DNA from: Luteithermobacter gelatinilyticus
Lineage (GTDB): Bacteria > Pseudomonadota > Alphaproteobacteria > Sphingomonadales > Emcibacteraceae
NCBI RefSeq assembly: GCF_005849285.1
Contig: NZ_CP040517.1
Coordinates: 1,246,501 to 1,310,500 of the forward strand
Length of the DNA stretch: 64,000 bases
Direction of reading: 5' to 3'
The notes beneath the pieces are model-generated. The model saw only the letters and a list, made by a program, of their open reading frames with translations. It did not search any database and was not told where the DNA came from. A program made the position numbers and the translations under genes. This document shows, one piece after another, positions 54,544 through 63,553 of the stretch; position 1 is the stretch's first letter, and each line of letters opens with the position of its first letter.

Positions 54544-54625
54544 GAGTCAATAATGTTTTGTGTCGGTCGGGGAAATGGGGTTATATGACGAACAGGAGAG
54601 GTCAACAGACAGGCCAGGAAAGAAG

Positions 54626-55321
54626 ATGTCGATGTCAGAACTCGCAAAAAACAGAACTGGTAAAAAAAATTCCAGAAAAGAACTTATTCTTGATGCGGCG
54701 GAGGAATTGTTTTCCATTCACGGTTATGACGGCGTAACCTTGCGGCAGGTGTCAAAAAAGGCGGGCGTCAAGCTGGCGCTGATTGATTATCATTTTGGGC
54801 GAAAACGGGATCTATTTGAAAGTGTTTTTCTGAGGCGGGCCAAGATCCTGAACGATGCCCGTCTGAAGGCATTGGAAGAATGTGAAAGGGCGGCGGGACC
54901 GGAAGGGCCTTCAGTGGAAAGTATTATTGAAGCTTTTTTGCGGCCATTGGAGTTTGTTCAGGAAAGTGAGGATCCGGGCTGGAAGCATTATTGTGCTCTA
55001 GTGGCATATATCAACAATTCTTCCGTATGGGGCAACGTTATGATCGGCAAACATTTTAATCCATTGGTGCTGCGGTTCATCGAGGCCTTGAAAAAGGCCA
55101 TGCCAGGGGTCCGGGAAGAGAAAATTTTCTGGGGCTATCATTTCCTGTCCGGGGCCCTGACCCTGACCTTTGCGCAAACCGGGCGCATTGACGAACTGTC
55201 CGGCGGGCTATGCAAGTCGTCCGACTTTCAGGCAATTTATAATCGCATGATCCCGTTCTTTTCCGCCGGATTCAAGGATATTGAAAAAGACAATGCTGAC
55301 AAGACTCTGAACGGGGCCTGA
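54626..55321 (+). CDS. TetR-family transcriptional regulator
   Basis: A repressor of about 231 residues. The helix-turn-helix is in RKELILDAAEELFSIHGYDG and VTLRQVSKKAGVKLALIDYH near residues 17-60. The ligand domain continues with a C-terminal region like that of the CerR/PsrA-type (FLRPLEFVQESEDPGWKHYC). The ATG at 54626 follows AGGAAAGAAG; an upstream GTG at 54560 is unlikely. It is divergent from the TonB receptor operon and convergent with the acyl-CoA dehydrogenase gene; the operators found between them show it probably represses the receptor operon until a substrate or CoA ester binds. Confidence 0.87.
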   Translation: MSMSELAKNRTGKKNSRKELILDAAEELFSIHGYDGVTLRQVSKKAGVKLALIDYHFGRKRDLFESVFLRRAKILNDARLKALEECERAAGPEGPSVESIIEAFLRPLEFVQESEDPGWKHYCALVAYINNSSVWGNVMIGKHFNPLVLRFIEALKKAMPGVREEKIFWGYHFLSGALTLTFAQTGRIDELSGGLCKSSDFQAIYNRMIPFFSAGFKDIEKDNADKTLNGA

Positions 55322-55374
55322 AAGGCAAAGCCGGGGCATGAAGCTCACCTTGCCCTGAACCTGTCGATGGGATC

Positions 55375-56577
55375 TCAGACACCCCAGTGCCAGAAGTCGG
55401 CACTATTGCTCATGAACTGGCGGGCGAGCACCATTTTATGCACTTCGCTGGCCCCGTCCACCAGCTTGGCCTGGCGGGCATAACGGTAAATCCATTCCAG
55501 GATACTGTCCTTGGAATACCCCTGTGCGCCCATCAGCTGGATGGCGGTGTCCGCCGCCTTGTTCAGGGTGTCGGCCACATGGATCTTGGCCATGGAGACC
55601 TCCTTGCGGGCGAAATCGCCCTGATCCAGCATCCAGGCGGCGTGCATGGTCAGCAGGCGGCCGATCTGGATGTCCTTGGCCACTTCGCCGACCATCCATT
55701 GCACCCCTTCATGATCGGCGAGAGTGGAGCCGAAGGCTTTGCGTTCCTGCACATATCCCGAGGCGGTTTCCATGGCCCGGCGCGCAAGCCCCAGCCAGCG
55801 CATGCAATGGGTGAGCCGCGCCACACCCAGGCGGATCTGGGTGGCCTTCAGCCCGTCGCCCACTTCCATCAGCCGGTCTTCATCGGGGATTTCCAGCCCG
55901 TCAAAGACGATTTCACAGTGTCCGCCATGTTCTTCCGGGCCCATGATGCCGATGCGCCGGTCAATGCGCCAGCCCGGCTGGTCCCGGTGAAACAGAAAGG
56001 CGCTAAGCCCCCGGCGCGGATCGTCGGACGTGCGAGCGACGAGAATAAAATGGCTGGCAATTTCGGCCCCGGTGATGAACCATTTGCGCCCGTGAATGAC
56101 CCAGTTGTCGCCTTGTCGGGTGGCAGTGGTTTTCATCATGCCCGCCGGATCGGATCCGGATCCGGGCGCGGGTTCGGTCATGGCAAACGCTGACCAGACC
56201 TTGCCGTCGATGATCGGCTGGAGCCATTTTTGTTTTTGTTGCTCTGTCGCGACCTTGTTCAGTAGGATCATATTACCGTCGTCCGGCGGGGCGGCATTAA
56301 ACACTGCTGGCCCAAACAACGACCGGTTCATTTCTTCGTAACAGGCCGCCATGCCCACTATCGGCAGTCCCTGGCCGCCGCGGTCTTTGGGCATTTGCAA
56401 GGCCCAGAGTCCTTCGGCCCGGGCTATTTTGCGCAGTCGGTCAAGTTCCTCGATTTTCAGGTTTTCGTGGGCATCGCGCGCCTCGGGCTGATTTTCCACC
56501 GGGATTATATGCCGGCTGACAAAATCGCGGATCCGGCGGCGGTATTCTTCGATTTCCGGGGAGAGAGCAAAATTCAT
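55375..56577 (-). CDS. Acyl-CoA dehydrogenase
   Basis: A 400-residue flavoprotein. The FAD segments read AFAMTEPAPGSGSDPAGMMK near residue 134 and WFITGAEIASHFILVART. The C-terminal catalytic region is LEWIYRYARQAKLVDGASEV, whose Glu near 380 may be the base. It introduces the 2,3 double bond in an acyl-CoA that the MaoC pair could then hydrate. It is the last gene of the co-directional run from the carotenoid oxygenase gene; the SDR gene lies 11 bp upstream. Confidence 0.88.
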   Translation of the reverse strand: MNFALSPEIEEYRRRIRDFVSRHIIPVENQPEARDAHENLKIEELDRLRKIARAEGLWALQMPKDRGGQGLPIVGMAACYEEMNRSLFGPAVFNAAPPDDGNMILLNKVATEQQKQKWLQPIIDGKVWSAFAMTEPAPGSGSDPAGMMKTTATRQGDNWVIHGRKWFITGAEIASHFILVARTSDDPRRGLSAFLFHRDQPGWRIDRRIGIMGPEEHGGHCEIVFDGLEIPDEDRLMEVGDGLKATQIRLGVARLTHCMRWLGLARRAMETASGYVQERKAFGSTLADHEGVQWMVGEVAKDIQIGRLLTMHAAWMLDQGDFARKEVSMAKIHVADTLNKAADTAIQLMGAQGYSKDSILEWIYRYARQAKLVDGASEVHKMVLARQFMSNSADFWHWGV

Positions 56578-56588
56578 TTTCCAATCCC

Positions 56589-57353
56589 TTAGATTAATCT
56601 CACATGATGGCCGCCATCGACGGGCAGGGCGACACCGTTGATAAAACTTCCGGCCTCGCTGGCCAGAAGTAGGGCAGGGCCCACCAGTTCTTCAAGCTGA
56701 CCCAGCCGGCCGGGCGGCGTCTTCCGGACATAAGCCTGGCCTTTTGTCGATGAGAAAAAGGCGTCGTTCATTTCCGTCTGGAAATATCCGGGACACAGGG
56801 CATTGACCCGGATGCCCTTGCCAAACAGCTCCAGTGCCATGGTGCGGGTCATCTGGATGACACCGGCCTTGGATGTGGCATAAAGGGTATATCCCGGCTG
56901 GGTGCCGACCCCCAGGATGGAGGAGATGTTGATGATTGAGCCGTTCATCTTGTGAGCAAGCATTCTGGCGGCGGCTTCCTTGGCGACCCGCCAGACGGCC
57001 TTGAGATTGACGTCCATGACAAAATCCCAGTCGCCTTCCGCCTGCTCCCAACTTTGCCCGTTTCGCGCCACGCCAGCATTGTTGATCAGCACCGTGACCG
57101 GCCCGAAGGCCTGTTCTGCCGCCACGAAGGCCTGCCGCACACTGTTGGGACTGGTGACGTCCATGCTTGCGGCAAGGGCATTTTCCCCGATTTCTCCGGC
57201 CAGCAAATCCAGGTTTTCCCGACGCCGGGCGCAGAGCACCACATTCGCTCCCCGCGTGGCAAAGGCGCGGGCCAGATGAGCGCCGATGCCGGATGAGGCG
57301 CCGGTGATCAGTACGGTTTTATCGGTAACGTCAAAGTCGGTGTTATGAGACAT
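56589..57353 (-). CDS. Short-chain dehydrogenase/reductase
   Basis: An NAD(P)-dependent oxidoreductase of about 254 residues: TGASSGIGAHLARAF near residue 16, LINNAGVARNGQ near 92, Ser in INISSILGVG and the YATSK active-site motif near 165. Its sequence type is close to 3-hydroxyacyl-CoA or acetoin-type SDRs. The start at 57353 overlaps the end of the aldehyde dehydrogenase gene by 11 bases, so translation is coupled. It could oxidise the hydroxyacyl-CoA formed by the MaoC hydratase. Confidence 0.87.
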   Translation of the reverse strand: MSHNTDFDVTDKTVLITGASSGIGAHLARAFATRGANVVLCARRRENLDLLAGEIGENALAASMDVTSPNSVRQAFVAAEQAFGPVTVLINNAGVARNGQSWEQAEGDWDFVMDVNLKAVWRVAKEAAARMLAHKMNGSIINISSILGVGTQPGYTLYATSKAGVIQMTRTMALELFGKGIRVNALCPGYFQTEMNDAFFSSTKGQAYVRKTPPGRLGQLEELVGPALLLASEAGSFINGVALPVDGGHHVRLI

Positions 57354-59022
57354 GGGGATACCTGATTTGGATGATACGAAAACGGTTGGCGACAAAGGCA
57401 AGGTCGGTGAGGCAGGCATTGCCCGCTGGATTCAGCCCCGTTACGTGATAGTCGCTATAGGCCGCCGCGAAATTGAGCGGCATGGGGCCGGTGAGATTAC
57501 AGGTGAGTGACGCGCCCGCATTGGCGAAGGCCATCTGTCCTTTGGCCAGGAAATCAGGATCGGTGCTGTAGAAATAACTGGCGATGGCGCCGTGCGTGCG
57601 GGCGTCACTGGTGGCCTGTTGCAGGGCCTGCTCGCGGGTTTCGGATTTGATGATGAAGGCGATGGGCGCGAAAACCTCTTCCTGATAGATGTCGCGGTCT
57701 GTAACCTCCAGCTCAATCATGAGCGGGGTCGCGGTGCGCGCCTCGGGAAAATGCGGATGGGCATAAGGAGTCGATTGCCGCAATATCCTGCCCCTCTCGC
57801 GGCCAATCCGTTCATACTGTTCCAGGAGTCTGAGGCTGTTTTCCGACTGGATGGCGCCAAACAGGTTGGGGGCCAGCTTTTCATTACGGGCGCGGACTTC
57901 GACCGCCTCCACCAATTTTGCGACCACCTCGTCATAGGGCACCTTTTGTCCAGCTACAGTGATTCCCAATGCCGGGATATGGATGTTCTGGGGGCTGGTG
58001 CACATCTGGGCGGAAAACAGGCACAGGGTCTGGGCAATGCTGCCGAGTGTGGCATCCAAGTTGTCCACAGATTCCAGCACCACGCTATTGACTCCGGCGG
58101 TTTCCGTATAGACCAGCGCATTGCGGATATTCTGTTCGATCCAGGTCCCGAAACGGGCGCTACCTGTATAATCCACAATTTTGGTGGCCGGATGGGTCAT
58201 CAGTTCCTTGGTAATCGGCGCATCCGCCAGGTCCGGAGCAAGGGTGACCAGATTGGGATCATGCCCCAGTTCACTGAGCACCTGGCGCATGGTTTTTACA
58301 GCAATGGCCATTGGTAGAATGCCATTGGGATGTGGTTTGACGATCACCGGATTGGCCGTCGCCAGATTGGCCATGATCGCCGGATAGGCGTTCCAGGCGG
58401 GGAAGGTGGCGCAGCAGATCACAATGGCCACGCCACGCGGCCGCAGAAGATATCGTTTTTCCAGTCGGACATCCTGTCTGCCGAACTGTTTTTCCCATTG
58501 TGCGGTGGCGGGAATTTCCGTCATGGCGCGATAGGCATGAGCCAGCGCCTCCAGTCCTCTATCAAGGGCGTTGGAACCACTACCGGCAAAACCCATGGGA
58601 AAGCTCTGCCCGGCCGTATGCATGGTAGCATGGGCATTTTCGAAAGCCTGTTCTGAGAGTTTCGTCAGGATTTCCAGTAATACGCCACAGCGTTCCTCAA
58701 CGCTTTGTTCCTGCCAGCTTTCCTGGGCTTTTCCAGCGGCCTTAAACAGGACTTCGATGTCCGGTTTGGGATAATCAATACCCAGCGGCGTTTGGGTGTA
58801 GGGGGAAATTTCATGGCCCGTGCGCCCGATGGTGCCGGGTTGTTCCAGATCAAAACTCTTGCCCAGATGGGCTTCAAAGGCGGCCTGACCCTGCCTGATT
58901 TTTTCCTCGCCGTGAAGGCGGGGACTGGGATTGTCGATGAAGGGACTCCAGTTATAACGTTTCCGGCAGGCCTCCAGGGCCTTGTTTAATGTTTCCTGAT
59001 GCTTTCTGAAAATATCACTCAT
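57343..59022 (-). CDS. PaaN-type aldehyde dehydrogenase
   Basis: A 559-residue enzyme related to PaaN of phenylacetate degradation rather than to common aldehyde dehydrogenases of about 480. The N-terminal WSPFIDNPSPRLHGEEKI and GSNALDRGLEALAHAYRAMT near 155 are PaaN-like. Cofactor residues appear in VKPHPNGILPMAIAV; the Glu is in VYTETAGVNSVVLES near 308 and the nucleophile Cys in AQMCTSPQNIHIP near 340. It would oxidise a ring-opened or side-chain aldehyde to an acid. It lacks the hydratase domain of PaaZ. Confidence 0.83.
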   Translation of the reverse strand: MSDIFRKHQETLNKALEACRKRYNWSPFIDNPSPRLHGEEKIRQGQAAFEAHLGKSFDLEQPGTIGRTGHEISPYTQTPLGIDYPKPDIEVLFKAAGKAQESWQEQSVEERCGVLLEILTKLSEQAFENAHATMHTAGQSFPMGFAGSGSNALDRGLEALAHAYRAMTEIPATAQWEKQFGRQDVRLEKRYLLRPRGVAIVICCATFPAWNAYPAIMANLATANPVIVKPHPNGILPMAIAVKTMRQVLSELGHDPNLVTLAPDLADAPITKELMTHPATKIVDYTGSARFGTWIEQNIRNALVYTETAGVNSVVLESVDNLDATLGSIAQTLCLFSAQMCTSPQNIHIPALGITVAGQKVPYDEVVAKLVEAVEVRARNEKLAPNLFGAIQSENSLRLLEQYERIGRERGRILRQSTPYAHPHFPEARTATPLMIELEVTDRDIYQEEVFAPIAFIIKSETREQALQQATSDARTHGAIASYFYSTDPDFLAKGQMAFANAGASLTCNLTGPMPLNFAAAYSDYHVTGLNPAGNACLTDLAFVANRFRIIQIRYPHVS

Positions 59023-59031
59023 GGGGTGCCT

Positions 59032-59472
59032 CTATTTTTTAAACCAGATCAGGCGGTGATGACGGATCAGGTCGGTTTCTGGCAAAACCTCGTTGGCGCT
59101 TAAAGTCAGTTTATTGTCCTGAAACGCCATCTGGCGTACCTGTTCCGTCCCCAGCATATTGGGGTTGAGGGCATGTTGGACAGTATGGGTCACGGTTTGT
59201 CCATTGATGCGGTAGGGGCCCGCATAACTGAAATTGCTTTCAAAGGCGGCGATTTTCTCTTCGGGCGTGGCGCGACGCAGGCTGCCGCCGGAAAGTCGCG
59301 GTCTGTGGGCGGCGGAAATATTGGCGGACATGTATCCGTCTTCGGTATAGACCAAAATGCCGATGGCGTCAGGGCCATAGGGATAACTGTCGGGACGGTC
59401 GTCGGAATAGGAAATCTTCCATTCCAGCAAGTGCCAGGTCCCGACCAGCGGGTTTTCCAGAGAGGGTGTCAT
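59032..59472 (-). CDS. Lipocalin-like domain protein
   Basis: A 146-residue protein of the lipocalin-like (pfam13924-type) group: LVGTWHLLEWKISYSDDR at the N-terminus, YGPDAIGILVYTEDGYMSAN near 35 and EEKIAAFESNFSYAGPYRIN. No signal peptide is seen. The fold binds hydrophobic molecules, and a relative has been linked to fungal and bacterial small-molecule processing. It is 9 bp before the PaaN-type gene, so it belongs to the operon. Its role is unknown. Confidence 0.78.
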   Translation of the reverse strand: MTPSLENPLVGTWHLLEWKISYSDDRPDSYPYGPDAIGILVYTEDGYMSANISAAHRPRLSGGSLRRATPEEKIAAFESNFSYAGPYRINGQTVTHTVQHALNPNMLGTEQVRQMAFQDNKLTLSANEVLPETDLIRHHRLIWFKK

Positions 59473-59496
59473 AAGCCTTCACGTTTTTTTGAAAGA

Positions 59497-59519
59497 CGGG
59501 ACGGGATTCCCCCGTCCCG
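59497..59519 (-). terminator. Hairpin after the second TonB receptor gene
   Basis: CGGGACGGG and CCCGTCCCG form a perfect 9-bp stem around ATTCC in the 60-bp gap before the lipocalin-like gene. On the minus strand it is followed by TCTTTC, a weak tail, so partial termination is possible. Confidence 0.6.
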
Positions 59520-59532
59520 ACAAAAGAGGTGA

Positions 59533-61824
59533 TTAGTTAAACTGCCAGGTGAGTGTGACGCCATAGCTGCGCGGCAGGCCATATACGACGGCGGCACTGT
59601 TGGTCAGACCAAAGGGGCCGCGTCCATCAATGCCATGCACCCGATACAGTTCATCGGTAAGATTCTTGCCCCACAGCTTGACTTCCAGGCCCTGCTGGAC
59701 AAATTCCAGCGCCACATAGGCGTCCAGCAACGAACGGCTGCCGTCTCCCACCAGAATACGTCCATCATCAAGGCGGAAATTATCCGGGTTAAAGAAAATT
59801 TCGTCGCGATAGGCATAATCGCCCTGCAAGGTCAGGACTCCCCAATCGCCCAGATCCCGTTGATAGGTCATGGCGATGTTGAAGCTGTGCTCCGGGGAGC
59901 GGGTCAGGCGATTGCCGGAGAAATCTTCGCCGTCTTCCGTGATATAGGAAGAATAGCTGGCGTCGAGATAAGCATAATTGGCGTTGAACGTCAGTTCTTT
60001 GGTCAAGGCCGCGGTAAGTTCGGCTTCAAATCCTTTACTGGTGGCATCGGCCGCATTGTCGATGACCAGTTCTGCGCCGTTGACTAGCTGGAAAACCTGC
60101 AAGTCCGTGTAGTCAATATGGAAGGCGGTCAGATTGAGGCGCACCTGTCCGTCCAGCCACATGGATTTTAGCCCCACTTCCCATTGTTTGGCTTTTTCCG
60201 GATCAAACCCCCGCAGGGCTGCGGCCTCGGAGGAAGCGGAGCCGTTAAAACCGCCGCTTTTGAAGCCTTCGGAGTAGCTGACATAGACCATGGCATCTTC
60301 GGTAACTTTATAGTCCAGGGTGGCTTTCGGGGTGAAGGAGTTCCAGCTTTGGCTGGGGCTCACGTCATAGGGCGCGGCCAGAAAACCGCCCGTGGGATCA
60401 AACCCGAAGCCGTTGATTTCGGCGTCTTTTTTCTCATGGGTATAACGGGCGCCAAGGGTAATGCTGATCTGTTGCGTCAGATCATAGGTGGCCTGACCGA
60501 AGGCGGCATAACTGTTGGTGGTGTTGAATTGGTCAAAAAAGATGTTAAAGGGGGCCTGTCCCCAGGGTTGACCGGTGAGCGGCAGAAGCTGCCCCCAGGT
60601 CAGCCCCGGTACGGGAGAGGGGGTAACCATGACGGCGGCATCATTGCCGCGGAAATCATTATTGTCCAGCCGGTCGATTTTTTCATTGAAATAATACAGG
60701 CCGGCGATCCATTTAAACCGACCGTCTTCGGACACATCGCCCAGGCGCAGTTCCTGGGAAAACTGTTTGGCGTCCTCGTCCACATTATTGATCACCAGAT
60801 TGGCGTCAGAGCCGGAAAAATCCTCCTGGAACTCAAAGTCACTGTTGCGGTAGGCGGTAATGGAGGTGAGTTCCCCTAGTCCGGTTTGCCAGGTGATTTT
60901 GCCGGAAACGCCCCAGACGTCGCGGTTCTGGAATCCGTTGACGGTTTTTTCATTGACAAAGGGGTCTTCGCTACAGGGGCTTGCCCCCAGAGGCTGCCCA
61001 GGGGCGAACCACGGGAAAAAGACAAACTGTTCCCCGAAACAGTCACGGCTGTTGCCGGCCAGCCGGTCGCGGGAATAATCGGCGGACAGCAGAAATTCCA
61101 CCTCTTCATTGGGGGTGAATAAAAGCTGGGCGCGGGCGGAAAAGTTGTTTTCATCGCTCAATTTTCTGCCGTCGATGGAACTTGTGCTATGGCCGTCGCG
61201 TTCCACTTTGGACAGGCTCAGTTTGGCGTTGACCGTGTCGCTGAGTGCGCCGTTCACCAGACCGCGTAACTCGTAACGGTTAAAATTGCCATAGGAGCCC
61301 CGCAGCTTGACCTGCGTCTCGGCGGATGGTTTTTTGGTAATGATGTTTACCGCTCCGCCCACAACGTTTTTGCCGTAAAGTGTGCCCTGGGGACCGCGTA
61401 GCACTTCAAGGCGTTCCAGGTCCATCAGGTCAAAATCAGAACCGCCGGCGCGGCCTACATAAACTTCATCGACAAAAACGCCAACCGATTGATCGCCAAA
61501 AGCGGAATCATCCGTGGAGCCGATGCCGCGGATAAACAGTTGCGGCTGGGCCATATTGAAGCGGGACATGGTGAATCCCGGTGTGCGGGTGCTGACTTCA
61601 TCAAGAGCCACAATACCGGAATCTTCCAGAAACTTACCGGACATGGCGGTCACGGCAATGGGCACTTCTTGCAGATTTTCAGATCTTTTCTGGGCTGTCA
61701 CCACAATTTCTTCCAAAGTGACGGCTTCTTCGGCATATGCTTTATTCGACGTGTTCGCGATTGTAGCGACAAGGGTTGCCGCCAAGGTCGTGCTTAATAG
61801 TTTGTGTTTTGTTTTCAGTGTCAT
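59533..61824 (-). CDS. TonB-dependent outer-membrane receptor
   Basis: A second receptor, 763 residues. Signal peptide KLLSTTLAATLVATIANTSN with cleavage near NKAYA. Then VTLEEIVVTAQKRSENLQEV, the plug with SAFGDQSVGVFVDEVYVGRA and PQGTLYGKNVVGGAVNIITK, and a C-terminal beta-barrel ending SYGVTLTWQFN. It resembles the first receptor only in general plan and may recognise a different ligand. The start has GGGAGG. Between the esterase and lipocalin-like genes it belongs to the same catabolic run, and so probably imports that esterase's substrate or product. Confidence 0.92.
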   Translation of the reverse strand: MTLKTKHKLLSTTLAATLVATIANTSNKAYAEEAVTLEEIVVTAQKRSENLQEVPIAVTAMSGKFLEDSGIVALDEVSTRTPGFTMSRFNMAQPQLFIRGIGSTDDSAFGDQSVGVFVDEVYVGRAGGSDFDLMDLERLEVLRGPQGTLYGKNVVGGAVNIITKKPSAETQVKLRGSYGNFNRYELRGLVNGALSDTVNAKLSLSKVERDGHSTSSIDGRKLSDENNFSARAQLLFTPNEEVEFLLSADYSRDRLAGNSRDCFGEQFVFFPWFAPGQPLGASPCSEDPFVNEKTVNGFQNRDVWGVSGKITWQTGLGELTSITAYRNSDFEFQEDFSGSDANLVINNVDEDAKQFSQELRLGDVSEDGRFKWIAGLYYFNEKIDRLDNNDFRGNDAAVMVTPSPVPGLTWGQLLPLTGQPWGQAPFNIFFDQFNTTNSYAAFGQATYDLTQQISITLGARYTHEKKDAEINGFGFDPTGGFLAAPYDVSPSQSWNSFTPKATLDYKVTEDAMVYVSYSEGFKSGGFNGSASSEAAALRGFDPEKAKQWEVGLKSMWLDGQVRLNLTAFHIDYTDLQVFQLVNGAELVIDNAADATSKGFEAELTAALTKELTFNANYAYLDASYSSYITEDGEDFSGNRLTRSPEHSFNIAMTYQRDLGDWGVLTLQGDYAYRDEIFFNPDNFRLDDGRILVGDGSRSLLDAYVALEFVQQGLEVKLWGKNLTDELYRVHGIDGRGPFGLTNSAAVVYGLPRSYGVTLTWQFN

Positions 61825-61877
61825 AGATGACCTCCCTTTAGTAGTACTTCAGCCAATTTTCCCGATGGTTTACATTG

Positions 61878-63428
61878 TTATTCACAGCGATAACTCATGG
61901 ACAGATCGGGATTTCTGCCCTGAATCAGTGTTGCGGTCTTGGGGTATGCACAGATGGGGCGGCTTCGGATGACGTCGCCTTTCCCGGATTTCTGTACAGC
62001 ATTGAGTGTGTCCGGAGCCTGGTCCCGCTCCAGCCAGTCTTCCAGGGTCGCAATCGGATCGAACAGATCCGGACCCGTGCCCGGCACGCCCCAGCAATGG
62101 CCATGACCGGGCACCATAAACATCCGGAAATAGGTCTGCGTGATTTCCATGGAGCCGTCGCGGGTCGTGACTTGCTCGTAATACTGAACGGTGCGCTGCG
62201 GCAGAATCAGGCTGTCGGCCCAGCCGTGCCAAAGCAGAAGTTTCCCGCCATTTTTGCGAAAGGCGGAGAGATCCGTGTCGGTGGCGTCCAGAAGGTCTGG
62301 AAGCGAGGAGTGCGTTAGCACTGCCGGATGACGATTGAAATCAAATGTTGGGGCTTTCAAATCAGGGACGTTCAAAAGATGTGCCGCGAGTTTCAGATAA
62401 TTTTCCCCTGCGCGCTGTCCCCAGCCGGGCCTATTTTCATCGCCGGTAATCCACAACGGCCAATTATGTTCGCCGCCCGGCGCAATGCCAAAAAATAATG
62501 GCCTGCCGTCCTTATCCTGTGCGCCTTGGTATAATTTCCAGGCGGCGGCAATTTCATCGGAAGTCAGGCAGGGAAGAACTGTCCTGGCGTTGCAGGACAA
62601 TTTGTCCAGGTCAGGCTTGCACCGGCCGGGTCGGCTGATAAGGCCGTCTTTTTGACCATCCAGGGCATCACATTGCGCCAGGATCTCTTTTTGCAAAAGC
62701 GCGGCTGTTCTTGGCGTCAAAATCCGGTCGCCGTCGGGTGTGGTGTTGCTGCGGGACAGCCAGGCGCCGTGAATGCCGGCATTGCCGGTCATGTCCAGAA
62801 TGGGACCACCGACCAGAATGCCGTCAAACAGTTCCGGATATCGTTGAGCCGCCACGAGCCCCAACCGACCGCCATTGGAGCAACCGGAATAAAGTTTTCT
62901 GTGGGCAGGCTTTTGATAAAAAGAATGAGTCAGTTCCTCCAGCCCCTGGATGGTCAAAGGCAAGAGTTTGTGGGCGAAAATTTCCAGGGCTTCCGGATCG
63001 TCATAAGCCCAGCCGGTCTTATGGTTTTGTCCTTTATGGCCGCCATCCGTGGTGATAACGGCATATCCTTTTTTCAGGGCCGGGAGGATGCTGTTGGAAA
63101 AACCGGGTTTGTCCGGCAGTAGCGTACCGCAAAAGCCGCCACATCCCGCCATGAACAGCGCCCCGTTCCAGTCTGCGGCCGGCAGGCGGGCCTCAAAGCC
63201 GATTTTCCCGGCAATCTGGCCACGAATTTTGCAGAAGGCCGGCAGGGTGGACGAGGCCGGGACCATGTCTGCGGTCTGCACGGTAAGGTCCTTGCGGGCC
63301 AATGTCTTCATGTCACTGCAGGTCCCGGCGGCTGCTATAGCGCCGGAAGAGGCAGTGATAGAGACAGCCGCAGACACTAAAAGGCCCGCAAGAAACCCCC
63401 CGACCCTCGAAGACGTACTGCCGTTCAT
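61878..63428 (-). CDS. Tannase/feruloyl esterase-family protein
   Basis: An exported 516-residue serine esterase. A signal peptide is at residues 1-35 (FLAGLLVSAAVSITASSGAI). The nucleophile loop YSGCSNGGR near 185, the Asp in LLWHGWADSLILP near 400 and the His in PGHGHCWG near 445 show the family CS-D-HC arrangement, in which Cys residues next to Ser and His form a disulfide. Cysteines in AGCGGFCGTLLPD near 95 are also expected. The family cleaves esters of hydroxycinnamic and gallic acids or bis-hydroxyethyl terephthalate. The preferred ester is unknown. Confidence 0.88.
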   Translation of the reverse strand: MNGSTSSRVGGFLAGLLVSAAVSITASSGAIAAAGTCSDMKTLARKDLTVQTADMVPASSTLPAFCKIRGQIAGKIGFEARLPAADWNGALFMAGCGGFCGTLLPDKPGFSNSILPALKKGYAVITTDGGHKGQNHKTGWAYDDPEALEIFAHKLLPLTIQGLEELTHSFYQKPAHRKLYSGCSNGGRLGLVAAQRYPELFDGILVGGPILDMTGNAGIHGAWLSRSNTTPDGDRILTPRTAALLQKEILAQCDALDGQKDGLISRPGRCKPDLDKLSCNARTVLPCLTSDEIAAAWKLYQGAQDKDGRPLFFGIAPGGEHNWPLWITGDENRPGWGQRAGENYLKLAAHLLNVPDLKAPTFDFNRHPAVLTHSSLPDLLDATDTDLSAFRKNGGKLLLWHGWADSLILPQRTVQYYEQVTTRDGSMEITQTYFRMFMVPGHGHCWGVPGTGPDLFDPIATLEDWLERDQAPDTLNAVQKSGKGDVIRSRPICAYPKTATLIQGRNPDLSMSYRCE

Positions 63429-63502
63429 GAATGCTCCCTGTGCGCATTATCAATTTAATCTGTTATGACGTGAGGCGATCTTTGTTGTTATGGTTCTGTA
63501 AA

Positions 63503-63543
63503 GACCGGCCCCGGTCGGGACGAAGGCCCTGTCAGCCTTCGTC
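63503..63543 (-). terminator. Tandem hairpins after the carotenoid oxygenase gene
   Basis: Two adjoining stems: GACCGG/CCGGTC (63503-63516) and GACGAAGGC/GCCTTCGTC (63519-63543). They lie 11 bp beyond the oxygenase stop. The T-rich tail is short (TCTTTA), so termination is plausible but not certain. Confidence 0.6.
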
Positions 63544-63553
63544 GGATCGGATT

